A DNA stretch of 64,000 nucleotides from CAZAPG01 sp964486935 (GTDB taxonomy: Bacteria > Chloroflexota > Anaerolineae > 4572-78 > J111), in the NCBI GenBank assembly GCA_964486935.1, contig CAZAPG010000024.1:1-64000 (forward strand), read 5' to 3'. The translations under genes and the position numbers were made by a program. Every line of letters begins with the position of its first letter. Within the stretch, counting starts at the first letter, position 1. The notes under the pieces were generated by a model. That model saw only the letters and a list, made by a program, of their open reading frames with translations. It ran no database searches and was not told where the DNA came from. Below, piece by piece: positions 17,701-26,115 of this stretch.

Positions 17701-20700
17701 CAACCGGTTCAGTGAGCAACAGCGTAACCGTGGGGGGTAACCAGGCTGACCCGGACGGCAGCAACAACAGCGATACCATCACAACCACAGTTAGCACTAC
17801 CGCCGATTTACAGATTAGCAAGGTTGACAGCACCGACCCGATTACCGCGGGTCAAAGCCTGACCTACACCCTGAGCATCACCAACAATGGCCCCTCCGAT
17901 GCCGGCAGTGTGGTTGTAACCGATACGCTGCCGGGGGGCGTAACCTTCGGCTCGGCTTCTGCCGGCTGTAGCGAGGCCGGCGGCGTGGTGAGCTGTTTGG
18001 TGGGGGCGTTAGCCAGCGGCGCGTCGAGCCAGATTACTATCAGCCTTGTGGTTGACCCCGGGGCGGCCAATGTTGTAACCAACACGGCGGTGGTGAGCAG
18101 CAGCACCTTTGACTCAAACGAGGTGAACAACACAGCCGCGCAAACAACCACGGTTAACCAGGCGGCAAATTTGGGCATCATTAAACGCGACTCAAATGAC
18201 CCGGTGGTGCCGGGTGGCACTTTTAACTACACGCTGGTGGCAATTAATAACGGGCCGTCGGATGCGGCCAACGTGAGCGTCAGCGATACGCTGCCGCTAA
18301 GCGTCAGCCTGGTTTCATCCGGCACAACTCAGGGCAGTTGCGCCGGGAGCAGCCCGGTAACTTGCAGCCTGGGTAAGTTGACGGCAGGCCGCAGCGCCAC
18401 CATCACCCTACAGGTTACGGTTAACCCCAACGCCACCGCCGTGCTGGTCAATAATGCCACAATTACCAGCGCCACGCCCGACCCCGACCTGGCCGACAAC
18501 TCGACCAGCGAAAATACGGCGGTGGGGGTGCTGGACATTACCAAATCTTCCAGCGCCGGCGGGCCGGTCAATCCCGGTCAGATATTTACCTACACTATTA
18601 CCGTTGAAAATATCGGCAGCGCGGTAGAGACCAACGTGACCATTTCCGACACACTGCCGCCGGGAGTCAGCTATGTGCCGGGCAGCACGGTGATTGTGGC
18701 CCCCATTATTAAAACCGTGCGCGATGAATTTAACGCGATTTCTTACGCCGGCAATAGCGGCGCCGATAACTGGGCCGCGGCCTGGCAAGAAATTGGCGAG
18801 GGCGATGGCCCCAATTTGGGCCGGGCGCAGGTGGTTTCTGGCGCCAACTGTGCGGCCAGTAACTGCATGCGGCTGGGCGGGCTAAATGTGCTGCTGAACG
18901 GCTTTGGCCTGCGCCGCCAGGCCAACCTGGCCGGGGCCAACGCGGCCATGCTCAGCTTCAGCTACCGGCGGCAGCAATTGCTGCTTTCGGGCGGCAGCGT
19001 TGCCCTGGATGTGTCAAACAACGGCGGCGGAAGCTGGACCAACCTGCAAAATTATGCCCTTAACAGCAGCGATAGCGGGCAACTGCCGCAAACCTTCAAC
19101 ATTTCGGCGCAAATTGCGGCCAACACCCAGCTTCGTTTCCTGGGCGGGAGTGGGTTGACCTCCAGCTACTTTTTTGCCGATAATGTGCAAATTCAATATT
19201 CGCAAGGCTTTACCACGGTGGTGGGCGGTCCTTTGCCAACGCTGGCCAGCGGTTTTACCCTGCTGCCCGGCGATGTGATGACCGTCACCCTCCGGGTGCA
19301 GGTGGACAACCCGCTGACGCCAACTATTACCGTTTTAACCAACACCGCCTCAACCACCAGCGATTTGCAAACGACGCCCATCAGCGACTCGGTGGTCGAT
19401 ACGGTGGCCCAGGCCAATTTGTCTATCGGCAAGAGCGACTCGCCCGACCCGGTTGTGGCCGGCCAGACCTTAACCTACACGTTGAGTATTACCAACAGCG
19501 GCCCTGATAGCGCCCAAAATGTGGTTGTTACCGACACCCTGCCCCTGAGTGTCACCCTTAACAGCGCCAGCCCGCCAACCAGCAGCCAGAGCGGGCAAAA
19601 TATAGGCTGGAATTTGGAGACAATTACAAGTGGCGGGTTGCAAAATATTGTTGTGGCCGTAAATGTCGATAGCAACTTTAGCGGCGTGTTGACCAATACG
19701 GCCAGCGTATCCGGCGCTACGCCCGACCCGGACCTCTCGGCCAACACGGCTGTGGTTACAACCACCGTTAGCGCTCAGGTAGCGGACCTGTCGGTGAGCA
19801 AAACAGTTGATAACCCCGCGCCGCTCGTCGGCGATCCGATTACCTTTACCATCACCATTAGCAACGCCGGGCCAAATGATGCGGAAGATACTGAACTCAT
19901 TGACCTGTTGCCGGCAGAATTGGGTTTTGTATCTGGCGCCCCCTCTCAAGGTGTCTATGATAACAATTCTGGCCGGTGGCGCGTGAATACCATTACCAGC
20001 GGCGGTACGGTTACGTTGACTATAGTGGCTACAGTTGCCGCCAGTGGTGTTATTACAAACACCGTTCAGATTGATCAAACCGACGCGATTGACCCCGACT
20101 CGACGCCGGGCAACGGCGCTGCCGGCGAAGACGACCAGGCCAGCGCGGCCATTACTGCCAGCCTGCCCAGCCTGTCGATTAATGATGCCTCTGTAACCGA
20201 GGGCAATGCCGGAACGGTCAATGCGGTCTTTACCGTCACCCTGTCCGCCGCATCTAACCTGACGGTGACGGTTAATTACGCCACCGCCGATAACAGCGCG
20301 ATTAACGGCAGCGATTACGTGACCCAGAGCGGCGTCATCACTTTTGCGCCGGAAACAACCAGCCAAAATATCAACATCCCTGTTTTAGGCGATACTACCG
20401 ATGAAATTGCCGAAACCTTTTTTGTTAACCTGAAGAACCCCACCAATGCCACCCTGGCCGATGGTACGGGCCTGGGCACCATTATTGATGATGACAATAC
20501 AACACCTTGTAGCTCGCCGGTAACTACCCTCACCACGACGGGAGATACATATATTGATGGAGCGGGAGCGGCTCAGAATAATAATTTTGGCCCAAATGTC
20601 ACCCTATTGGTGCGAACCGAAAGTTCCTCGCAGGTAAAACGGGGGCTAATCCAGTTCGATCTCAGTTCTATACCATCTGGCAGTTTTGTTTCATGCGCTA

Positions 20701-21563
20701 CATTGCTCTTAAATCAGGAGTTCGGCACAAATAGTGTCCATACCATTTATGTTCATCAAGTCATTACAAGTTGGGCTGAGTCGACCGTGACCTGGAATAA
20801 TCCCTGGAGTACCTCTGGCGGTGATTATGAGCCTACCGGTATAGCCAACTTTGTGCCTGATACGCTTGGTTTGCGCGTAATTAATGTTACTTCGCTGGCC
20901 CAGTTCTGGATAAATAATTCAGCTTCCAACTATGGACTTATTCTCCGCTCCGAATATCCCGGCGCGCCCCCCAGCTTTACAGCCGAGTTTGCCAGTAAAG
21001 AACATGGCATCAGTCCTCCACCCAGGCTGGCCGTGGAGTACATCCCCGGCCTGGTCATCAACGATACGAGCGTGACCGAAGGCAACAGCGGTACTACCAA
21101 TGCCGTGTTCAACGTTACGCTATCCAGCGCCGCCACCCAAACCGTGACGGTTGATTACGCCACCGCCGATGATACCGCCACCACCGCCGATAGCGATTAC
21201 GTGGCCGCCGGCGGGACCATCACCTTTACGCCGGGCATTACCCTGCAAACCATTAGCATTACGGTCAATGGAGATGTTGCCCCTGAATCAACCGAAACCT
21301 TTTTTGTTAACCTGAGCAACCCAACCAACGCCGGCATTGCCGACGGGCAGGGCGTGGGCGCCATTTTGCAGGATGCCGGGGGCTTTGCGCTGCCATCGCC
21401 CGCCGATGGTGGGGAAATCATCTATCTTCCCTTAATTTCCAAATCTGCCGGTTCGGCGGCCGGGCCAATAACTCCGTCGCCCTCGTCGCCCCTTTTGTTG
21501 CCGGCTGGCGGTACGTTTCCGTCCTCAATTTATCTGCCTATCATCACCAAATCTACCCGATAA
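14724..21563 (+). CDS. Giant DUF11/Calx-beta surface protein
   Basis: 2,279 residues from GTG 14724, six bases after GAGGAG. Order: cytoplasmic basic tip; one membrane span (about 16-38); DNRLRE-type beta domain (about 120-300); Thr/Pro stalk ending in a Gly-rich tract and a run of prolines (about 310-415); ten DUF11 repeats (about 416-1812), each of the form ADLxIxKxDSPDPVxAGQ then LTYTLSITNNGPSDA and VVVTDTLP; Calx-beta (about 1812-1926, DASVTEGNAG); a second DNRLRE domain (about 1929-2105); a second Calx-beta (about 2107-2222); and a tail with IYLPLISK and IYLPIITK. The eighth DUF11 repeat is split by a jelly-roll-like domain (about 1330-1492). It should be a long, rod-like cell-surface or envelope protein, probably for adhesion or matrix contact. 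It lies 10 bp after the cyclase, so the two are probably cotranscribed. Confidence 0.92.
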   Translation: MRTRAPTGGENQNKNRRWTIIFIALPLLGMACLLLLLFTQNNKRLIEREFIPVNLHSQLEADYAAKPNQTPVPPVRLDIIWDAIYDRNPAATDLAARQTALQNVLLTPIPTVTPSFQSCRGLQFVYADQDTWVDSADPTAAHGTETILQIGRSGQHVKRLLIRFPLESTILPNTLIISARLEMDVEQTSDLIPPNSLDFFNLTTPFGELDTNWANQPAPHIQYPVNRLTSQGIHVWDVSQIVRAWLSGQVANHGLLIEPQAATSDFNIVYYSRESINQQPGNNQGLPVGPRLVINCGGDLPQAVAVNLNTPTPTPAGLKPTPKTEASPSTTTPIPSPPLPAPTLPLPTPTVAPTLPPATPTPVTEVPTPALLPTPTPTPTANNGGGDSGGGDDDNNTGGGGPSPPPPPPPPPPPPPAADLGVALSDSPDPVIAGNNLTYTINITNNGPNSATNVTVTDTLPPGVSLVSATPSQGPGCSGTGTLACNLGALVSGAGATVSIVVKVDASTAGLLTSTAGVSAAEADSNAANNSATETTVVKAAADLAVVKTDMADPTPAGAVLTYTLTISNNGPSDAAGVVVTDTLPVSVTFNSASAGCALLAGTVSCNVGNLSAGGTTQYTIVVTPNPAVGDGTVITNSAIVTGAHLDPAPGNNTAIETTTINKVADLHISKVDTPDPVVAGQVLTYTLSITNAGPSDATGVTITDTLPAGVSFSSTAGCTEVAGVVSCNIGAMSAGTSVQRTIVVTVDSGTTANLSNGVTVGGNETDPAPGNNSDTITTTINSSADLTISKDDTPDLLAAGQILTYTLTITNNGPSVAQNVVVTDTLPLSVTLVGASPLADTQSGQNLGWNLGALAQNGVQSLIISVTVDSAFSGMLTNTAIVTGTTPDPGPGPNSSTEITLVTGEADLRITKVDSPDPVAAGQSLTYTLSITNAGPSDATGVTNTDTLPAGVTFASAAGCANVAGVVTCNLGMLAAGASVQRTIVVTVNSGTTGSVSNSVTVGGNQADPDGSNNSDTITTTVSTTADLQISKVDSTDPITAGQSLTYTLSITNNGPSDAGSVVVTDTLPGGVTFGSASAGCSEAGGVVSCLVGALASGASSQITISLVVDPGAANVVTNTAVVSSSTFDSNEVNNTAAQTTTVNQAANLGIIKRDSNDPVVPGGTFNYTLVAINNGPSDAANVSVSDTLPLSVSLVSSGTTQGSCAGSSPVTCSLGKLTAGRSATITLQVTVNPNATAVLVNNATITSATPDPDLADNSTSENTAVGVLDITKSSSAGGPVNPGQIFTYTITVENIGSAVETNVTISDTLPPGVSYVPGSTVIVAPIIKTVRDEFNAISYAGNSGADNWAAAWQEIGEGDGPNLGRAQVVSGANCAASNCMRLGGLNVLLNGFGLRRQANLAGANAAMLSFSYRRQQLLLSGGSVALDVSNNGGGSWTNLQNYALNSSDSGQLPQTFNISAQIAANTQLRFLGGSGLTSSYFFADNVQIQYSQGFTTVVGGPLPTLASGFTLLPGDVMTVTLRVQVDNPLTPTITVLTNTASTTSDLQTTPISDSVVDTVAQANLSIGKSDSPDPVVAGQTLTYTLSITNSGPDSAQNVVVTDTLPLSVTLNSASPPTSSQSGQNIGWNLETITSGGLQNIVVAVNVDSNFSGVLTNTASVSGATPDPDLSANTAVVTTTVSAQVADLSVSKTVDNPAPLVGDPITFTITISNAGPNDAEDTELIDLLPAELGFVSGAPSQGVYDNNSGRWRVNTITSGGTVTLTIVATVAASGVITNTVQIDQTDAIDPDSTPGNGAAGEDDQASAAITASLPSLSINDASVTEGNAGTVNAVFTVTLSAASNLTVTVNYATADNSAINGSDYVTQSGVITFAPETTSQNINIPVLGDTTDEIAETFFVNLKNPTNATLADGTGLGTIIDDDNTTPCSSPVTTLTTTGDTYIDGAGAAQNNNFGPNVTLLVRTESSSQVKRGLIQFDLSSIPSGSFVSCATLLLNQEFGTNSVHTIYVHQVITSWAESTVTWNNPWSTSGGDYEPTGIANFVPDTLGLRVINVTSLAQFWINNSASNYGLILRSEYPGAPPSFTAEFASKEHGISPPPRLAVEYIPGLVINDTSVTEGNSGTTNAVFNVTLSSAATQTVTVDYATADDTATTADSDYVAAGGTITFTPGITLQTISITVNGDVAPESTETFFVNLSNPTNAGIADGQGVGAILQDAGGFALPSPADGGEIIYLPLISKSAGSAAGPITPSPSSPLLLPAGGTFPSSIYLPIITKSTR

Positions 21564-21579
21564 TGGACTGTAAAACCAA

Positions 21580-22116
21580 ATGAACTTATTTCTCACCCTA
21601 CTTCTGGCTCATCTCATTGCCGACTTCCCCCTCCAAACCGATTGGATATTCCGTATGAAGGTAAAGCACGGGTGGGGTATTCTGTTACACGCAGCCATTC
21701 ATAGTTTGGTGACTGCCGCCTTAATTCAAAATCCGCTAAAGTTTTGGCCGGTTCTGGCGGTGTTGTGGCTGGCGCACGCCGCGGTCGATTGGCTAAAGTT
21801 ATATATTCAACACGCAACCCTGACGCCCGGATTTTTGCTGGACCAGTTGGCGCACGTTCTTACCCTGGTGGTGATTGCCTATTTTGCCCCGCAGCTGATG
21901 GGCGCTCTGGCTGCCCAATTTTTGGCGCCTTTATTGATTTATGCCCTGATACCGGCGCTGTTGATGCTACTTTCTGTGGTGATGCTTGACCTGAACCACC
22001 TGAAACCCGGTTCCGCCCACCTGTCAGCCCAAAGAGTAGTGCAATATAAAAAACTATCGCAGATAACCGGGTATCCGCTGATCCTGGCAGTGATCATCAT
22101 CCGGTTTGGTTTGTAA
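21580..22116 (+). CDS. DUF3307 membrane protein
   Basis: 178 residues. The opening MNLFLTLLLAHLIADFPLQ-TDW and following KVKHGWGILLHAAIHSLV are the signature of DUF3307, a family of small multi-pass membrane proteins of unknown function. About five hydrophobic segments are visible; HAAVDWLK lies between the second and third, as in the family. It starts 16 bp after the giant surface protein and has no clear ribosome site, so translational coupling is possible. Conserved His/Asp pairs (HLIAD, HAAVD, HAAIH) hint at metal or proton chemistry, but that is only inference. Confidence 0.85.
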   Translation: MNLFLTLLLAHLIADFPLQTDWIFRMKVKHGWGILLHAAIHSLVTAALIQNPLKFWPVLAVLWLAHAAVDWLKLYIQHATLTPGFLLDQLAHVLTLVVIAYFAPQLMGALAAQFLAPLLIYALIPALLMLLSVVMLDLNHLKPGSAHLSAQRVVQYKKLSQITGYPLILAVIIIRFGL

Positions 22117-22276
22117 GGCAGCTAAACCTGCCTGGGCACAAGCAAACTTTCAACTTTACATACTTTTCATTTACTGCTATAATCGGCACAACGTTAGCTA
22201 TCGTTACCCAAATCCCCCGATTCTATTCGAATATTGGTAGTTGTGGTTTCCCGCCTATCTAAAAATCCATTATCAC

Positions 22277-22303
22277 AAGGAGGTGATGCGGCCCAAAAGA
22301 TAG
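22277..22303 (+). promoter_or_regulatory. Perfect anti-SD complement with 5-codon ORF in the leader
   Basis: AAGGAGGTGAT at 22277-22287 is an eleven-base match to the complement of the usual 16S rRNA 3' end. It overlaps an ATG (22286) that opens a five-codon frame ending in TAG at 22303. The next real gene starts 90 bases later with its own ribosome site (AGAGGAG). It may be a ribosome stand-by site or leader peptide. Confidence 0.3.
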
Positions 22304-22393
22304 TTGAAAAACTCTCATCCATCCTGACGCGCTTGCGTGTCGCCAAATGTTCAATGTGTATTACAAAATAATAAAAGAGGAGAAGCAAAGGTA

Positions 22394-23641
22394 ATGAAAT
22401 CAAAACATTTTCTATTATCAATTGTCGCTATGTTGGCCTTGAGCCTGTTTATCACCGCTTGTGGCGGGGGGCAGGTTGTTGAAAAAATTGTGACGGTTGA
22501 AGTTGAAAAAGTTGTAACCGTAGAAGTTGAAAAAGAAGTTGAAAAAATCGTCACCGTTGAGGTCGAGGCCGAGGTAGCCGAAGCCACCGAAGAAGCGATG
22601 GAAGCCACTGAAGAAGCGATGGCAGCTACCGAAGAACCGGCTGCCACCACCGAAGAAACAGCGGCTCCGGCTGCCCAAACAGGCGGCAACACGCTGGAGA
22701 TTGTCCGCGAGCGCGGCACCCTGTTGTGCGGCGGTAACGCCAACGTGCCTGGCTTTGGGTATCTCGACCCCGACACCAACGAGTTTACCGGTTTTGATAT
22801 TGATTTTTGCCGGGCTATTGCCGCCGCAGTGTTAGGCGATGCCAATGCGGTTGAAGTGCGCCCCACCACCGCCCAGGAACGCTTCCCGGTGCTGCAAGCC
22901 GGTGAAGTTGATGTGCTTATCCGCAACACCACCTGGACCATTAGCCGCGATACCTCGCTGGGCTTTAACTTTGCCCCCACCACTTTTTACGATGGGCAGG
23001 GGATGATGGTTCGCAAAGATTCCGGCATTACTTCGCTGGAAGACCTTGACGGGGCAACCGTTTGCGTTCAACAAGGCACTACTACCGAAAAGAATCTGGC
23101 CGACGTAATGCGCGCGCTGGGCGTCAATTATGAACCCGTGGTTTTGGCCGACGCGCCCTCAACGCTGGCCGCTTACGACGAAGGCCGCTGCGACGGCTTT
23201 ACCACCGACAAATCTGGTCTGGTTTCGCAGCAAATTCTGCTGGCCGAACCGGATGCTCACGTAATTCTGAATGAAACGATGTCTAAAGAGCCGTTAGGCC
23301 CGCTGGTTCGCCACGGCGATGACCAGTGGTTTGACATTGTAAAATGGGTAACGTTTGGCACCTTCCAGGCCGAAGAGCTGGGCATTACCTCGGCAAATGT
23401 TGAAGAAATGGCCGCCACCAGCGAAGACCCGGTTGTGCGTAACCTGCTGGGCGTTGAAGGCGACCTGGGAACGGCCCTTGGCCTTGACAATGATTTTATG
23501 GTTGATGTAATCAGTCAGGTGGGTAACTTTGGTGAAATTTACGACCGACACCTTGGCCCCGATACCGTGTTCAACCTTGAGCGCGGGGTCAACGCTCAAT
23601 GGACCGATGGTGGACTGATTTATTCTCCGCCCTTCCGCTAA
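22394..23641 (+). CDS. aapJ: General L-amino-acid ABC transporter, binding lipoprotein (AapJ type)
   Basis: 415 residues from ATG 22394; earlier in-frame codons lack a ribosome site. The lipoprotein signal peptide ends in lipobox FITAC-GGG (Cys about 21). A stalk follows: valine/glutamate repeats VEKIVTVEVEKVVTVEVEK (about 26-60), then an Ala/Thr/Glu-rich linker to about 105. The solute-binding domain is AapJ-like: RERGTLLCGGN, GYLDPDTNEFTGFDIDFCRAIAAAVLGD, RPTTAQERFPVLQAGEVDVLIRN, and the paired cysteines C224 (ATVCVQQG) and C266 (GRCDGF). It should bind amino acids outside the membrane and deliver them to the permease encoded next. A 54-base hairpin lies between the two genes. The valine/glutamate stalk is typical of Chloroflexota binding proteins. 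Confidence 0.92.
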   Translation: MKSKHFLLSIVAMLALSLFITACGGGQVVEKIVTVEVEKVVTVEVEKEVEKIVTVEVEAEVAEATEEAMEATEEAMAATEEPAATTEETAAPAAQTGGNTLEIVRERGTLLCGGNANVPGFGYLDPDTNEFTGFDIDFCRAIAAAVLGDANAVEVRPTTAQERFPVLQAGEVDVLIRNTTWTISRDTSLGFNFAPTTFYDGQGMMVRKDSGITSLEDLDGATVCVQQGTTTEKNLADVMRALGVNYEPVVLADAPSTLAAYDEGRCDGFTTDKSGLVSQQILLAEPDAHVILNETMSKEPLGPLVRHGDDQWFDIVKWVTFGTFQAEELGITSANVEEMAATSEDPVVRNLLGVEGDLGTALGLDNDFMVDVISQVGNFGEIYDRHLGPDTVFNLERGVNAQWTDGGLIYSPPFR

Positions 23642-23665
23642 AAACAGCAAAGTAGCCTATATATA

Positions 23666-23719
23666 GCAAGTAGCAGATAGCGCCGGTTTATAATAGCCGG
23701 TTCACTATCTGCTACTTGC
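23666..23719 (+). promoter_or_regulatory. Intercistronic 15-bp-stem hairpin
   Basis: GCAAGTAGCAGATAG (23666-23680) pairs perfectly with CTATCTGCTACTTGC (23705-23719); an inner CCGG/CCGG stem lies inside the loop. It has no T tail. Placed between a binding-protein gene and its permease gene, it is likely to protect the 3' end of the upstream message or reduce expression of the permease, as the intercistronic repeats in maltose-type operons do. Confidence 0.65.
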
Positions 23720-23739
23720 GCTCAAAAACGAGGTGAACG

Positions 23740-25422
23740 ATGGCAACAACCTCACCCGATGTTCAAAAAGAAGCGGCCATTCCCTTTTGGCGCGATGTAA
23801 GGGTTTTAGCGGTTATAGGACAAATTATAGTTACGGCCCTGGTTCTAATGGGCGTTGGCTGGCTTATAACCAACTTTATACAAAACGCCAGAATTCAGGG
23901 TTTGCAAATTGGCTTTGAATTTTTAAATTCCACCGCCTCGTTTGATATTGCCGAAGGTATTGAATATTCTGCCACCGACTCCTTTGGCCGCGCCCTGTGG
24001 GTAGGCGTCGTTAATACTATTCGGGTATCGCTGCTGGGCGTCATTCTTACTACCATTTTGGGCATCATAATTGGTATCGCCCGGCTATCTAATAACTGGC
24101 TCATCAGCAAAATTGCCACCGTTTATGTAGAAACTCTTCGCAACATTCCTGTGTTAGTGTTGCTCTTCTTTTTATACTTTGCCGTCATTCTGAAATTACC
24201 CTCCGTGGCAAACAGCGTTCAACCCTTTAGCCTGCCTGTTTACCTGAACCAGCGGGGCATTACGCTGCCGGGGTTAACGCCAACCATTGGTTTTCCCATT
24301 TGGCTGGCATTTATTGTGCTGGCTGTTATTTTGGTGATGGTATTATGGACGATTCAGAGCCGCGCAGAGGAAAGAACCGGTCAGCCTAAAAATAAAACCG
24401 GCACGGCTATTATCGCTTTTTTGGCAACGGTAATTGTTGGTTGGTTTGTCACCAGCGCCTTTATCAGTGACCAGGCCATTATGGTGGCAACTTCCAGAAA
24501 TATACAAGAATTTGGGGATTTTGAACCGATTTACCTGCTTAAGGTTGATACCGGTGCTTTGCAAGAGTTGGGGGCAGAACGCGCTACGCTTGATAGCTTA
24601 AAGAGCGCCGAAGGTGTGGCTGCTTACAAACAAGAACTAGAGGCCCGGCTGGCAACCGGCAGCGTCAGCGCCCAGGAGTCTGAATTAATTCAATCCCAAT
24701 TAGGTATTTTGAACGATGCCCAGATTACGGTTTGCGCCCTTAGAGACAGCCCCGGCGAGGTATATGCCGCCAGCCAGTTACGCCGTTTAAACATTCCGGT
24801 TAGGGTTAATAGCGCAAACACAACTCGCAGGGCGGCGGGTGATTATGCCGATGGCAATTGCGATTTGCTGGCCGGCGACCAGGCCGCGCTGGCAGCGGAA
24901 CGGACTATTTTAGAAAGCCCCAATACTCACGAACTGGTTCCGGTAACTATGCCTCCTTTGGTAGTTAATTTGCCGGCCCAGGCCGGTTTCAATATTCAGG
25001 GAGGCATTAAATTATCGCCCGAATTTGCCGCGCTTTTGATTGGCCTGGTGATATACACCGGCGCATACGCCGCCGAAATTGTGAGGGCCGGGATTTTAGC
25101 CGTATCAAAAGGCCAAACCGAAGCCGCCCGCGCTTTGGGCTTAAACGAGGGGCAGCGGCTGCGTTTAATTGTATTACCCCAGGCGATGCGAGTCATTATC
25201 CCCCCAATGACCAGCCAGTACCTCAACCTGACTAAAAACTCCAGCCTGGCGGTAGCCATTGCCTATCCAGACCTTGTTTCTGTTGGCAACACGGTGATGA
25301 ACCAGTCTGGCTTTGCCGTGCAGGTTATTATCATATTTATGGCCTCGTACCTTACCCTCAGCCTCTCTATTTCGGCCTTTTTGAACTGGTATAACAAAAA
25401 AGTAGCGCTGGTGGAACGGTAA
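23740..25422 (+). CDS. aapQ: Amino-acid ABC transporter permease (AapQ type) with inserted binding-protein-like module
   Basis: 560 residues; GAGGTG precedes ATG 23740. AapQ proteins have about 400. The N-terminal span, the GRALWVGVVNTIRVSLLG core and YVETLRNIPVLVLLFFLYFAV are standard, as is the EAA loop EAARALGLNEGQRLRLIVLPQAMRVIIPPM near the C-terminus, which contacts the ATPase. The extra 150 or so residues (about 250-402) face outside. Part of them, 328-402, matches the second lobe of the neighbouring AapJ: TVC, then YADGNCD, GD..AL, L.SP.TH, with the two cysteines (C332, C374) 42 residues apart, as in AapJ (C224, C266). AapM and AapP genes, normally next, are absent; a terminator follows. 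The partner subunits must be elsewhere. Confidence 0.9.
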   Translation: MATTSPDVQKEAAIPFWRDVRVLAVIGQIIVTALVLMGVGWLITNFIQNARIQGLQIGFEFLNSTASFDIAEGIEYSATDSFGRALWVGVVNTIRVSLLGVILTTILGIIIGIARLSNNWLISKIATVYVETLRNIPVLVLLFFLYFAVILKLPSVANSVQPFSLPVYLNQRGITLPGLTPTIGFPIWLAFIVLAVILVMVLWTIQSRAEERTGQPKNKTGTAIIAFLATVIVGWFVTSAFISDQAIMVATSRNIQEFGDFEPIYLLKVDTGALQELGAERATLDSLKSAEGVAAYKQELEARLATGSVSAQESELIQSQLGILNDAQITVCALRDSPGEVYAASQLRRLNIPVRVNSANTTRRAAGDYADGNCDLLAGDQAALAAERTILESPNTHELVPVTMPPLVVNLPAQAGFNIQGGIKLSPEFAALLIGLVIYTGAYAAEIVRAGILAVSKGQTEAARALGLNEGQRLRLIVLPQAMRVIIPPMTSQYLNLTKNSSLAVAIAYPDLVSVGNTVMNQSGFAVQVIIIFMASYLTLSLSISAFLNWYNKKVALVER

Positions 25423-25453
25423 CGTTCAAAATACAAGTAGCATAAACAACTTG

Positions 25454-25484
25454 CTGGCCGTTTTTAACGGCCAGTTTTATTTTT
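25454..25484 (+). terminator. Rho-independent terminator after aapQ
   Basis: CTGGCCG (25454-25460), seven-base loop TTTTTAA, CGGCCAG (25468-25474), then TTTTATTTTT. It closes the two-gene transporter operon. Confidence 0.85.
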
Positions 25485-25547
25485 ACGTCGAATAGGCCGG
25501 CAACATTGTCTCAGCAATTTATCGTTTCAGTTTAAATAAAGGAAACT

Positions 25548-25943
25548 ATGATTACCAGGGCAATTCGTGAATTTTTGCAAAAACCACTTCTGGCCCGGAT
25601 GAGCACTATCGACGCCGATGGCTATCCTCACACCGTGCCGGTCTGGTTTGCGCTCGATGGGGATGATATTGTCGTTATCAGCGTTCGGAACACGCGCAAG
25701 GTGGGTCACATTCTGGTTAATCCCAAAGGGGCTATCAGCATTGGCGGCGACTCCGGCGATGGCGGCGGTTATTTGATTAAGGGTGAGTTCATCATTGAGG
25801 CCGACCCGGAGGATGTCTGGGTTAGAAAATTGACCTATCGCTACGAAACGCCGGAACAGGCTGAAAAGGATATCGCTGATTGGGCCGAGTTGGATATTAT
25901 TGTTTTGCGCTTGAAACCTAAAGCGGTGCTCAAGGTGATGTAG
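25548..25943 (+). CDS. Pyridoxamine-phosphate-oxidase-like flavin split-barrel protein
   Basis: 131 residues; AAAGGA lies four bases before the ATG. The pattern LARMSTIDADGYPHTVPVWFALDGDDIVVIS is the first half of the PPOX-type FMN/F420 split barrel, followed by TRKVGHILVNPKGAISIGGD and a strand YLIKGEFIIEAD. These small proteins bind FMN or F420 and reduce small organic substrates, or act in tetrapyrrole or antioxidant reactions; the exact substrate cannot be inferred. The gene stands alone between a terminator and the TIR locus, with 170 bases after it. Confidence 0.85.
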   Translation: MITRAIREFLQKPLLARMSTIDADGYPHTVPVWFALDGDDIVVISVRNTRKVGHILVNPKGAISIGGDSGDGGGYLIKGEFIIEADPEDVWVRKLTYRYETPEQAEKDIADWAELDIIVLRLKPKAVLKVM

Positions 25944-26115
25944 AGCGAGTAGCGGGTTGGTGGCGCGTTTACCCCGGTGGCTTTGATGATTTTGCTCAAC
26001 GAAATTTTTTCAACATTTGACCAACTGACCAAACAGCATAACATGGAGATAGAGTAAGGTAATTGACGATGCTGATAAGAGATTGCATCATGACAACTCC
26101 ACACCGGGAAACCTG

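Noticed and set aside
15572..20536. Many minus-strand open frames across the DUF11 gene
   Set aside because: They are mirror images of the repeat protein's codon pattern, giving Gly/Val/Thr-rich repeats and no ribosome sites.
22472..22600. Near-repeats in the binding-protein gene as a CRISPR-like array
   Set aside because: They encode the VEKxVTVEVEK stalk; spacing and content are coding.
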